Shown: in pieces, positions 16,894 through 26,895 of the stretch
Layout: every line of letters begins with the position of its first letter
How positions within the stretch are numbered: the first letter of the stretch is position 1
Assembly (NCBI RefSeq): GCF_001673405.1
Contig: NZ_LZLV01000145.1
Span: 25,452-89,451, forward strand
Length of the DNA stretch: 64,000 nucleotides
DNA from: Mycobacterium sp. 1245111.1
Lineage (GTDB): Bacteria; Actinomycetota; Actinomycetes; Mycobacteriales; Mycobacteriaceae
Direction: 5' to 3'
Notes under the pieces: generated by a model
What the model saw: the letters and a program-made list of their open reading frames with translations, nothing else
Database searches by the model: none
Told to the model about the DNA's origin: nothing
Position numbers and translations under genes: made by a program

Positions 16894-18129
16894 ATGCTGG
16901 ATTTCGCATCGCTGCCACCGGAGATCAACTCCGGTTTGATCTATGCAGGACCCGGTTCGGGACCGATGCTGACGGCCTCGTCGGCATGGGCGAGTCTGTC
17001 CGCGGAGCTGAACACCATGGCGGCGGCCTATGAAGCGGTGGTTGCCGCCCTCACCGACGGGTCGTGGCTGGGGCCGGCCGCGGCGGCGATGGCTGCGTCG
17101 TCCCAGGCGCAGGTGGAGTGGCTGGCCAGCACCGGCGCGCAAGCCGAGCAGGTCGCCGCTCAGGCGGCGGCCGCGGTCAGCGCTTACGAGTCGGCCTTCA
17201 TCGCGACGGTGCCCCCACCGGAGATTGCCGCCAACCGCGCGCTGTTGGCGGCGCTGGTGGCGACGAACGTGCTGGGGCAGAACACTGCCGCGATCATGGC
17301 GACCGAGGCGCAGTACGCCGAAATGTGGGCGCAGGACGCGGCTGCGATGTACGGCTACGCCGGCGCTTCGTCGCAGGCGTCGACGCTCGCGCCGTTCGTC
17401 ACCGCGGCCGAATCGGCCAACCCGGCCGGCCTGGGCGCGCAGGCATCCGCGGTGGCTCAGGCAGTCGGTTCCAGCGGCGGGCAGACCGCGGTGACCGAGA
17501 CCTTGGCTGCGCTGGCCGGGGAAATGCCGGCACCGCCGTGGATGGGCAACCTGGACAGCTTGCTGAATGCGATCGGGATTACCGGGCACGTCTGGAATTC
17601 CAACGGCGACGGAATCGTCGTCGGCGGCTTCATGGGCGACCTTCTGGAAGGCCTGACCGGATCGCAGACGCTGGATGCCAGCACCGGGTTCGATGCATTC
17701 ATCCGATTGGTTTCGCCCACACGCCTGTTCACCACCGCATTCAAAGACATGGATGGTCTTGCGCATAGCGCAATGTCGGCAATGGGTGCTACGAAGGCTT
17801 CCGCCATCGAGGCGATTCCGCCGGTCGCGCCGAGCATTCCGTCGGGCGTACCCGGCGCGGCTCTCGGCAGCCTGGGCAAGGCGGAACTCGTCGGTCGGTT
17901 GTCGGTGCCGCCGAACTGGGGCGGGGTGGCGCCGTCGGTGAGCCCTGCCGTCACCTCGGTCGGCAATCTCGGCACCCCGGTCTCGTCGCAGCCGCTCACG
18001 GCGCAGCCGGTCGCCAATACCATGGGCGGGGTTCCGGTCGGCGGCACCGGCGGGCGCGGCATGCAATTCGCCGCTCCCCGTTACGGTTTCAAGCCAACTG
18101 TGGTTGCGCGTCCGCCGGTCGGGGGATGA
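16894..18129 (+). CDS. PPE family protein, SVP subgroup (PPE65-like)
   Basis: A 411-residue PPE protein. The N-terminal domain begins LDFASLPPEINSGLIYAGPG and contains the PPE helix-bundle blocks (WLGPAAAAMAASS, PPPEIAANRALLAALVATN, YAEMWAQDAAAMYGYAG). The WxG-type motif is WLG. The C-terminal part has the SVP signature LSVPPNWGG near residue 340 and ends in AAPRYGFKPTVVARPPVGG, very close to H37Rv PPE65 as recalled. It forms a two-gene unit with the PE gene and is presumably secreted as a heterodimer by an ESX system. The esx pair that follows PPE65 in H37Rv is missing here. Confidence 0.93.
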   Translation: MLDFASLPPEINSGLIYAGPGSGPMLTASSAWASLSAELNTMAAAYEAVVAALTDGSWLGPAAAAMAASSQAQVEWLASTGAQAEQVAAQAAAAVSAYESAFIATVPPPEIAANRALLAALVATNVLGQNTAAIMATEAQYAEMWAQDAAAMYGYAGASSQASTLAPFVTAAESANPAGLGAQASAVAQAVGSSGGQTAVTETLAALAGEMPAPPWMGNLDSLLNAIGITGHVWNSNGDGIVVGGFMGDLLEGLTGSQTLDASTGFDAFIRLVSPTRLFTTAFKDMDGLAHSAMSAMGATKASAIEAIPPVAPSIPSGVPGAALGSLGKAELVGRLSVPPNWGGVAPSVSPAVTSVGNLGTPVSSQPLTAQPVANTMGGVPVGGTGGRGMQFAAPRYGFKPTVVARPPVGG

Positions 18130-18135
18130 GGTCAG

Positions 18136-19149
18136 CTACGGTGTGACGACGATCTTGCAGTGTTGTTCGGGGTCGGCCAGATCGTCGAATGCGGTCCCGA
18201 CGTCCTCGAGGCCCACGCTGCCGGTGATCATCGGGGTGACATCGATGTCACCCTCGGCGATCGCTCGCAGCGAATCGCCGAATTCCTGTGGGTCGTAGGC
18301 GAGCACGAATTGGACGCTGATCTCCTTGGCGATCGCGAAAAACGGGTGCACGGTATCGGCCTGCATGCACACGCCGACCACGACCAACCGGGTGCCCGGC
18401 CGCGCGCGGCGCATCACATCGTCGATGATTCCGGGAACTCCGACCGCCTCGAACACCACCACCGGCTTCGCGGCGTCGAACGGCGACCCCCGCGCGGGAT
18501 CGATGGTCTGGTGGGCGCCCATCGTCGCGGCCAGTTCGCGGCGCTTCGGCGAAAAGTCATCTGCCACAATGGTCTCGACGCCCCGGAGTCGCAGCGCCGC
18601 GATGGCGGCGATCCCGATGGGACCACAACCCAGCACCAGCGCCGGCTCTCCTGGCTGAATCGCGGACTTGTTGACGGCATGCAGCCCCACCGCCATCGGC
18701 TCGGTGAGCGAGGCGGGTTGTGGGTCAAGACCGTTCGGAACCGGCAGCAGCAGCGGGGCTGAGAGCAGCATCCGTTCGGCGTAACCGCCCACCGTCGTGT
18801 TGCTGTAGACGATCGGCTCGACGTTGGTGCCCGACAACAGGATCGGGATCGACGTGACGAGCGTCCCCGCCGGGTGCGTGTCAGCGCCAGGTCCGGCCTC
18901 GAGCACTTCTGCGCTGAATTCATGGCCCATGAACACGTCGTGGGCCAGGTCGACGCTCATTGCGCCGGCGCCGCTGGCCATCTCGTCGCTCAGCGACAAC
19001 ACCTCCGCCCCGTGCTTGGCGAAATGCAGGTCCGAGCCGCAGATTCCGCACGACCGCACCGCGACCAGCACCTGGCCTGGACCGGGCACCGGGTCGGGTG
19101 CGTCGTCGCGGTACACCATGCGGCCGTCCCGCAGCACCGAGGCGCGCAT
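18136..19149 (-). CDS. Zinc-dependent alcohol dehydrogenase (MDR superfamily)
   Basis: A 337-residue medium-chain dehydrogenase. The N-terminal GroES-like domain has SCGICGSDLHF (catalytic zinc Cys) and GHEFSAEV (zinc His/Glu). The Rossmann domain has the nucleotide loop LGCGPIGIAAIAALR near 170. The four-cysteine structural-zinc lobe is absent, as in the short threonine/sorbitol-type branch. An unusual 25-residue insert (HGAEVLSLSDEMASGAGAMS and around) lies between the two zinc motifs. It probably oxidises an alcohol with NAD(P). It is last in the ephA/LLM/ADH operon, with a 1-bp stop-start overlap (TGATG). Confidence 0.9.
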   Translation of the reverse strand: MRASVLRDGRMVYRDDAPDPVPGPGQVLVAVRSCGICGSDLHFAKHGAEVLSLSDEMASGAGAMSVDLAHDVFMGHEFSAEVLEAGPGADTHPAGTLVTSIPILLSGTNVEPIVYSNTTVGGYAERMLLSAPLLLPVPNGLDPQPASLTEPMAVGLHAVNKSAIQPGEPALVLGCGPIGIAAIAALRLRGVETIVADDFSPKRRELAATMGAHQTIDPARGSPFDAAKPVVVFEAVGVPGIIDDVMRRARPGTRLVVVGVCMQADTVHPFFAIAKEISVQFVLAYDPQEFGDSLRAIAEGDIDVTPMITGSVGLEDVGTAFDDLADPEQHCKIVVTP

Positions 19150-20327
19150 CAGTTGCTCGTTTCGGCGACATGCTCGGTGATCGCCTGCACCACAGCCTGT
19201 CCCGCGCGCCCGATCAGCTCGTCGCGTTTGTCCTTAGCCCACTCGTGCGACGACCGCGCCGCCTCGAGTTGGCCCTTGAAGTGCGGGATGACCTTGCGGG
19301 CCATCAATTCGTAGCAGTGGTAGGTCGCCTCCGGTGCGGCCCAGTCGTGGCCGAGCATCAGCAGGGTGCCGAATCCGCCGGACCGCACGAGCAGATCCTC
19401 GATGTGCGCGATCGCGTCGTCGGGACTGCCGATACAGCAATTACCTTTAGCCGCATAGTCTTCGACGAACTCGTACGGCGTCTGTGCGCCCTCGACCTCG
19501 TTGGCCAGCGGGACGAACCCGGCTGCGCCGAAGTAGTTGGCGAAATCCTGCAGGCCGTACGTGCAGTCGTCGATCGCCTTTTCCCGGGTGTCGGCGATGT
19601 GCATGATCGACAGCACCCGCCAGTCCGCGCGGTCCGGGGCGTTCCGGCCAACCTTGGCCGCCTGCTCCTCGACCACTTCCCAGGTGTTCTCCAGCGCCGC
19701 GTAACCGCCGGGAACCGACATCGACAGCGAAAGCAGTGACGTGCCCAACGCACCGGCCAGCCGCGGGCCGGACGGCGAAATCATTGCCGCCGTGGATATT
19801 TCGGGGTACGGCCAGGTGTAGGGGCGGATGTGGAGTTGGGCGTCGCGCAGGGTGAACCAGTCCGAGTGCCGGCTGATGCGCTCGCTCGGCTCGGCTCGGA
19901 ACAACGCGAGGATAGCCTCCAGCGCTTCCTGCATCATCCGGCGTTGCTCGAGCGGGTCGATGCCCATCATGTAGGCGTCCGACGGCAGGGCGCCCGGTCC
20001 GGTGCCGAACATCACCCGGCCGCGGGTCAGGTGGTCCAGCAGCACCCAACGGTCGGCCACCATCAGAGGGTGGTGGTAGGGCAGCGACACCACGCCGGTG
20101 CCCAGCCGGATGTGTTTGGTCCGTTCGGCGGCCGCCGCGATGAACACCTCCGGGCAGGCGATCAGTTCGTAGCCGCCGGAATGGTGTTCGCCGAACCAGG
20201 CTTCGTCGAAACCTAGGCGATCCAGCGCGACGACCCGGTCCATGTCGTATTCCAGTGCCACCGTAGGGGATTGGCCGGTTGGATGAAACGGCGTGACGAA
20301 CACGCCGAAACGTAGCGGCGCGCTCAT
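19149..20327 (-). CDS. LLM-class flavin-dependent oxidoreductase (luciferase-like monooxygenase)
   Basis: A 392-residue TIM-barrel protein of the bacterial-luciferase/LLM superfamily, counterpart of Rv3618. Diagnostic segments are the N-terminal FGVFVTPFHPTG, DEAWFGEHHSGGYE, RLGTGVVSLPYHHPLMVAD and GRVMFGTGPG. These enzymes use FMN or F420 for monooxygenation or hydride transfer; which one cannot be told here. I start at the ATG at 20327, giving a 4-bp ATGA overlap with ephA. The open frame extends to 20513 but that part lies inside ephA. It lies between an epoxide hydrolase and an alcohol dehydrogenase. Confidence 0.92.
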   Translation of the reverse strand: MSAPLRFGVFVTPFHPTGQSPTVALEYDMDRVVALDRLGFDEAWFGEHHSGGYELIACPEVFIAAAAERTKHIRLGTGVVSLPYHHPLMVADRWVLLDHLTRGRVMFGTGPGALPSDAYMMGIDPLEQRRMMQEALEAILALFRAEPSERISRHSDWFTLRDAQLHIRPYTWPYPEISTAAMISPSGPRLAGALGTSLLSLSMSVPGGYAALENTWEVVEEQAAKVGRNAPDRADWRVLSIMHIADTREKAIDDCTYGLQDFANYFGAAGFVPLANEVEGAQTPYEFVEDYAAKGNCCIGSPDDAIAHIEDLLVRSGGFGTLLMLGHDWAAPEATYHCYELMARKVIPHFKGQLEAARSSHEWAKDKRDELIGRAGQAVVQAITEHVAETSN

Positions 20328-21304
20328 CGCAGCTCCAGTCCGTCGAGGAATTCCAGTAGGGCCGCATTGACCTCGTCGGGGCGCTCCTGCTGCAACCAGT
20401 GCCCGGCGCCGTCGAGCATCATCTGCTGATACGGCCCGGAGATCACCTCCGAAGCGCGGTCGGCCCGGGTGAAAGCCAGCACGGGGTCGGCCGTCCCACC
20501 GATGAACAAACACGGCACCGAGATCTTGGCTCCGTCGAGTTCGGCGGTGGTCTCCCAGTTGCGGTCGAAATTGCGATACCAGTTCAGGCCGCCGGTAAAA
20601 CCTGTCCGGGAGAACTCGGTGATGTAGTGGTCGAGCTCGTCCTCGCTTAGCCAGTCCGGAAGTCCGTTCGGTTCGGGAAGGCGCGCGACGAAGCCTTCAG
20701 GTCCGGGGGCAGCCATCCGCACCAGCGCATCTTGGCCGCCGGATTCTGGTGAGCCGCCGCCTATCATCCGGCGCAGGAAACCCGCGGGATCACCATCGAG
20801 TTCCGCGTCGGCGACGCCAGGCTCCTGGAAGTACAGGATGTAGAAGAAGTTCTCGCCGAAAATTTTGCGCCAGGCTTTCGTCGGCGGCACATGGGAGCGA
20901 GGCGTCGCCGGGACGCTGAGCGCGGCGACGGCCGCGACCCGGCCCGGGTGTAGCAGCGGAGCGTTCCACGCCACGGCGGCGCCCCAGTCGTGCCCGACCC
21001 ACACGGCACGCTGCGCACCGACGTCGTCAAGCACACCGACCAGGTCGGCGGTCAATTGGTGAATGTCGTAAGCCTCGACGGCGGCCGGACGAGAAGAACC
21101 GCCATATCCGCGCTGATCGGGCGCCAGCACGTGGTAGCCGGCCGCGGCCAGCACCGGGATCTGGTGGCGCCAGGAATAGGAGGTTTCGGGGAACCCGTGG
21201 GCCAGCATGACGACGGGTGCGCCGGGCTCACCCGCTTCGACGGTGCGCAGCTGCACACCATTCGTTTCGATGATGCGCTCGGTGATCCGCAGGCTGTCAG
21301 ACAC
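20324..21304 (-). CDS. ephA: Epoxide hydrolase EphA (alpha/beta hydrolase)
   Basis: About 326 residues. It hydrolyses epoxides to vicinal diols through an aspartyl-ester intermediate. The oxyanion HGFPETSYSWR is near residue 37, the nucleophile Asp is in VGHDWGAAVAWNAP, and the C-terminal acid and base are in GGTADPVL and GAGHWLQQERP. FFYILYFQEPGVAD and GGLNWYRNFDRNWETT carry the lid tyrosines. The sequence closely resembles recalled H37Rv EphA (Rv3617). The start is the GTG at 21304; a second GTG six codons upstream (21322) is possible. It is first of a coupled three-gene oxidation operon. Confidence 0.93.
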   Translation of the reverse strand: MSDSLRITERIIETNGVQLRTVEAGEPGAPVVMLAHGFPETSYSWRHQIPVLAAAGYHVLAPDQRGYGGSSRPAAVEAYDIHQLTADLVGVLDDVGAQRAVWVGHDWGAAVAWNAPLLHPGRVAAVAALSVPATPRSHVPPTKAWRKIFGENFFYILYFQEPGVADAELDGDPAGFLRRMIGGGSPESGGQDALVRMAAPGPEGFVARLPEPNGLPDWLSEDELDHYITEFSRTGFTGGLNWYRNFDRNWETTAELDGAKISVPCLFIGGTADPVLAFTRADRASEVISGPYQQMMLDGAGHWLQQERPDEVNAALLEFLDGLELR

Positions 21305-21394
21305 ACGTTCACCAAAGCACACGCCGACCCGGGCCGGAAGGTGTCGGGAACTTCGATTCGTTGTTCAGACCGAGGCGATCAACGGCTCGACCGC

Positions 21395-21489
21395 CTGCGC
21401 CCGGCTCTGGCCGGGCTGGCGATCACCACGGGGTCGAACGGTGGTGACCCGCTGCGCCCGGCTCTGGCCGGGCTGGCGATCACCACGGG
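21395..21489. repeat. Perfect 38-bp direct repeat, two copies, each holding a hairpin
   Basis: Copies at 21395-21432 and 21452-21489 are identical (57-bp period). Inside each, GCCCGGC-TCTG-GCCGGGC forms a 7-bp hairpin (21399-21416 and 21456-21473). The array lies in the divergent region between ephA and ftsH, 66 bp before the ftsH start, so it may sit in the ftsH promoter or leader. It looks like a short tandem (VNTR-type) array, not a CRISPR. Confidence 0.85.
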
Positions 21490-21554
21490 CGGTAACCTGG
21501 ACTATTCCAGCTGCGTGTATCGGGAAGGACCTGGCCGGCGACGGCCGATGATTG

Positions 21555-23891
<2,337 letters not shown>

Positions 23892-23908
23892 CACGAACGG
23901 AGACTGCG

Positions 23909-24517
23909 ATGGCGCAGCCGAATTCCCACACGGTGACCTTGAACAAAGCGGTGTTCGACCAGCCGCGCGCGGAGGCCGCCATTCGCGAATTGCTGCATGC
24001 CATCGGGGAAGACCCGAACCGGCATGGCCTCCTGGACACCCCGGCCCGCGTCGCCCGCAGCTTCCAGGAGATGTTCGCCGGCCTGTACACCGATCCGGAT
24101 GCGGTGCTGGACACCACTTTCGACGAGCAGCACGACGAGCTGGTGTTGGTCAAAGAGATTCCGCTGTACTCCACCTGCGAACACCATCTGGTGGCGTTTC
24201 ACGGTGTCGCGCATGTCGGTTACATTCCCGGCCGCGACGGCCGGGTGACCGGATTGTCCAAGATCGCCCGACTGGTCGACCTGTACGCCAAGCGGCCACA
24301 GATTCAGGAGCGTCTCACCGCGCAGATCGCCGACGCGCTGATGCGCAAACTCGATCCGCGCGGGGTGATCGTGGTGATCGAAGCCGAACACCTCTGCATG
24401 TCCATGCGCGGTGTCCGCAAGCCCGGTGCGATCACGACGACGTCAGCCGTACGTGGACAGTTCAAGTCCGACAACGCATCTCGAGCCGAAGCGCTCGATC
24501 TGATTTTGCGCAAGTGA
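23909..24517 (+). CDS. folE: GTP cyclohydrolase I
   Basis: A 202-residue enzyme making 7,8-dihydroneopterin triphosphate from GTP, the first step of folate synthesis. Zinc ligands are Cys90 and a His in STCEHHLVAFHG, with the second Cys in EAEHLCMSMRGV. GLSKIARLVDLYAKRPQIQE and the C-terminal basic FKSDNASRAEALDLI are standard blocks. It is first of the folate genes, 17 bp after ftsH. Its stop overlaps the folP start (GTGA), indicating coupling. Confidence 0.97.
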   Translation: MAQPNSHTVTLNKAVFDQPRAEAAIRELLHAIGEDPNRHGLLDTPARVARSFQEMFAGLYTDPDAVLDTTFDEQHDELVLVKEIPLYSTCEHHLVAFHGVAHVGYIPGRDGRVTGLSKIARLVDLYAKRPQIQERLTAQIADALMRKLDPRGVIVVIEAEHLCMSMRGVRKPGAITTTSAVRGQFKSDNASRAEALDLILRK

Positions 24518-25347
24518 GCATCACGCACGTCCAGGTCATGGGGGTGGTGAACGTCACCGACGACTCGTTCTCGGATGGCGGGCGCTATCTCGATGCCGAT
24601 CGTGCGGTTGAGCAAGGGCTGGCATTGGCCGCCGACGGGGCAACGATCATCGATGTCGGGGGTGAGTCGACCCGCCCGGGCGCGCAGCGCATCGACCCGC
24701 GGGTCGAGACGGCGCGCGTTGTTCCTGTCGTCAAAGAGCTTGCTGCCAAAGGACTTACAGTCAGCATCGACACCATGAACGCCGGGGTTGCGCGCGCGGC
24801 TTTGGAGAACGGCGCATCGATGGTCAACGACGTCTCCGGCGGCCGCGCCGACATGGACATGGCGCCCCTGTTGGTCGAGGCCGACGTGCCGTGGGTGTTG
24901 ATGCATTGGCGTTCGGTGTCGGCCGAGCGGCCGCATCAGGTCCCGCCCTATCGCGATGTGGTCGCCGAGGTTCGCGCCGAGTTGATGGTCTGCGTCGACA
25001 ATGCCGTCGCCGCCGGGGTGAATCCGGGCAAGCTGATCATCGATCCCGGCCTGGGCTTCGCCAAGTCCGCGCAAGATAACTGGGCCCTGCTGCATGCGTT
25101 GCCCGAGCTGGTGGCCGGAGAGGTGCCGGTGCTGGTGGGGGCCTCACGTAAGCGTTTTCTCGGCAGTTTGCTCAGCGGTCCCGATGGCGAGGTTCGACCA
25201 CCGGACGGTCGCGAGACGGCCACCGCGGTGGTGTCGGCACTGGCCGCGCTGCATGGGGCGTGGGGCGTTCGGGTACACGACGTGCGGGCTTCGGTCGATG
25301 CTGTCAAAGTGGTCGAGGCGTGGACACAGGGCGGGACGGATGGCTGA
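24514..25347 (+). CDS. folP: Dihydropteroate synthase
   Basis: A 277-residue TIM-barrel enzyme that joins 4-aminobenzoate to dihydropterin pyrophosphate, the sulfonamide and PAS-related target. MGVVNVTDDSFSDGG (pterin loop 1), DVGGESTRPGAQ (loop 2), SIDTMN, MVNDVSGG, IIDPGLGFAK and GASRKRFLG are all intact, so the enzyme should be active. It corresponds to FolP1 (Rv3608c) in length and context. The GTG start gives a 4-bp overlap with folE. The frame is open much further upstream only because it runs antiparallel-free through folE; that extension is rejected. Confidence 0.97.
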   Translation: MSITHVQVMGVVNVTDDSFSDGGRYLDADRAVEQGLALAADGATIIDVGGESTRPGAQRIDPRVETARVVPVVKELAAKGLTVSIDTMNAGVARAALENGASMVNDVSGGRADMDMAPLLVEADVPWVLMHWRSVSAERPHQVPPYRDVVAEVRAELMVCVDNAVAAGVNPGKLIIDPGLGFAKSAQDNWALLHALPELVAGEVPVLVGASRKRFLGSLLSGPDGEVRPPDGRETATAVVSALAALHGAWGVRVHDVRASVDAVKVVEAWTQGGTDG

Positions 25348-25729
25348 TCGAATCGAGTTGCGCGGCTTGAAAGTTCGCGGCAATCACGGCGTGTTTGGCC
25401 ACGAGCGTGCCGACGGTCAGGATTTTGTCGTCGACATCACCGTGTGGATAGATCTGGCGGATGCGGCGGGCAGCGACGACTTGGCAGACACCTACGACTA
25501 TGGCCTGCTGGCCGAGCGGGCGGCCACGGTCGTCGCGGGGCCGGCCCGTAATTTGATCGAGACGGTCGCCGGCGAGATCGCCGAGGACGTCATGAAAGAC
25601 CATCGCGTGCACGCAGTGGAGGTGACAGTGCACAAGCCGCAGGCTCCTATTCCGCACATGTTCGACGACGTCGCCGTGGTGGCGCGGCGATCCAGACGCG
25701 GCGGTCGAGGGCAGGTGGTGCCGGCGTGA
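25340..25729 (+). CDS. folB: Dihydroneopterin aldolase
   Basis: A 129-residue aldolase converting dihydroneopterin to 6-hydroxymethyl-dihydropterin. RGNHGVFGHERADGQDFVVD carries the conserved Tyr/Glu-type pterin-site region. Asp-Thr-Tyr-Asp-Tyr (DTYDYG) and ETVAGEIAEDV with the substrate-binding Glu follow, and VTVHKPQAPI has the catalytic lysine. Its ATG overlaps the folP end by 8 bp. The basic C-terminal tail is short. It acts in the cytosol as an octamer in related species. Confidence 0.95.
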   Translation: MADRIELRGLKVRGNHGVFGHERADGQDFVVDITVWIDLADAAGSDDLADTYDYGLLAERAATVVAGPARNLIETVAGEIAEDVMKDHRVHAVEVTVHKPQAPIPHMFDDVAVVARRSRRGGRGQVVPA

Positions 25730-25781
25730 CTTCCGCCAACGACGATGACGCCGGCCTAGCCGGCGTGGAGGAGTGGCGCCA

Positions 25782-26321
25782 ATGACACGCGTCGTGTTGT
25801 CGATCGGCTCCAACATCGGCGACCGGCTGGCCCGGCTTCAGTCGGTGCTCGACCGGCTCGGCGACGCGGTGAAGGCCGTGTCCCCGGTGTATGAGACGGC
25901 GGCCTGGGGCGGTGTCGAGCAGGGCCCGTTCCTCAACGCGGTGGTCATCGCCGAGGACGCGACGCTCGACGGCCACGGCTGGCTGCGCTGCGCACAGGAG
26001 ATGGAAGTCGCGGCCAATCGCGTGCGGGGGCAGAAGTGGGGCCCGCGCACCCTGGACGTCGACGTGATCTCGTGCCACCTGACGTCGCTGGAAGGCGACA
26101 GCGAGGTGTTCTCCCTGGAAGACGGGCTGACCCTGCCGCATCCGCTGGCCCATCTGCGTGCCTTCGTGCTGATTCCCTGGCTGACCATCGACCCGGACGC
26201 GACGTTGACGGTGGCGGGCGGACAGCGATCGGTCGCCAAGCTGATCGCGGAGCTGGATCCAGCCGATCGCGCCGGAGTGCGGCACACCGAGCTTGTCCTC
26301 GAGCCGCGTACCGAAAGCTGA
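25782..26321 (+). CDS. folK: 6-hydroxymethyl-7,8-dihydropterin pyrophosphokinase
   Basis: A 179-residue kinase that pyrophosphorylates hydroxymethyl-dihydropterin, giving the folP substrate. SIGSNIGDRLARLQ is the N-terminal ATP/pterin block; VYETAAWGG and the motif WGPRTLDVDVI (metal-binding Asp pair) follow, then LPHPLAHLRAFVL. I start at the ATG at 25782, which has GGAGGAG 8 nt upstream; a GTG at 25773 overlaps that site. The stop overlaps the next ATG by one base (TGATG). Confidence 0.96.
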   Translation: MTRVVLSIGSNIGDRLARLQSVLDRLGDAVKAVSPVYETAAWGGVEQGPFLNAVVIAEDATLDGHGWLRCAQEMEVAANRVRGQKWGPRTLDVDVISCHLTSLEGDSEVFSLEDGLTLPHPLAHLRAFVLIPWLTIDPDATLTVAGGQRSVAKLIAELDPADRAGVRHTELVLEPRTES

Positions 26322-26797
26322 TGGGCCCCACTCGCAAACGTGACCTGTCGGCCGCAGTGCTCGGTACGGCGGTCGCGGGATACCTGCTGGTCATGGCGAT
26401 CTACCGGTGGTTTCCGCCGATCACCGTGTGGACAGGTCTGTCGTTGCTTGCGGTCGGCGTCGCCGAGGCGCTGTGGGGGCGTCACGTCCGGGCCAAGATC
26501 GCCGAGGGCGAGATTGGCGACGGGCCCGGGTGGCTGCATCCGCTCTCGGTGGCCCGCACCCTGGTCGTCGCCCAGGCGTCGGCATGGGTTGGCGCGCTGG
26601 CGCTGGGCTGGTGGGTCGCGATGCTGGCGTATCTGCTGCCGCGGCGATCCTGGCTCAGGGTCGCCGCCGAAGACACCACCGGCAGCGCGGTTGCGGCCCT
26701 CAGCGCGCTCGCTTTGGTGACCGCCGCGCTGTGGTTGCAGCATTGCTGTAAATCGCCGGGCGACCCGACCGAGAACGGCGAGGGCGTCGAAAATTAG
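26321..26797 (+). CDS. DUF3180 membrane protein
   Basis: A 158-residue protein with four hydrophobic segments (about residues 10-30, 36-52, 83-107, 122-140) and cytosolic charged ends, the DUF3180 pattern (counterpart of Rv3605c). It is translationally coupled to folK by a one-base stop-start overlap. It closes the folate operon in actinobacteria, but no role in folate metabolism is established; a transport or anchoring job is speculation. Confidence 0.88.
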   Translation: MGPTRKRDLSAAVLGTAVAGYLLVMAIYRWFPPITVWTGLSLLAVGVAEALWGRHVRAKIAEGEIGDGPGWLHPLSVARTLVVAQASAWVGALALGWWVAMLAYLLPRRSWLRVAAEDTTGSAVAALSALALVTAALWLQHCCKSPGDPTENGEGVEN

Positions 26798-26883
26798 CTA
26801 GCCCCGGCGACCATCCGATTTTCGCGATTAGTCCAGGTGAGAAACGCCGGACTACGACGACACGCGCAGTGACCTAGGGCCGG

Positions 26884-26889
26884 TACAGT
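26884..26889 (+). promoter_or_regulatory. -10 box of the proline-rich membrane-protein gene, leaderless arrangement
   Basis: TACAGT followed by six nt and the ATG at 26896, with no ribosome site between them. This suggests a leaderless transcript starting at or next to the A of ATG, separate from the folate operon. Confidence 0.55.
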
Positions 26890-26895
26890 CGGGCC

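Noticed and set aside
21395..21489. Possible CRISPR array
   Set aside because: Only two repeat copies, a 19-bp gap too short for spacers, and no cas genes nearby; it is a short tandem repeat.
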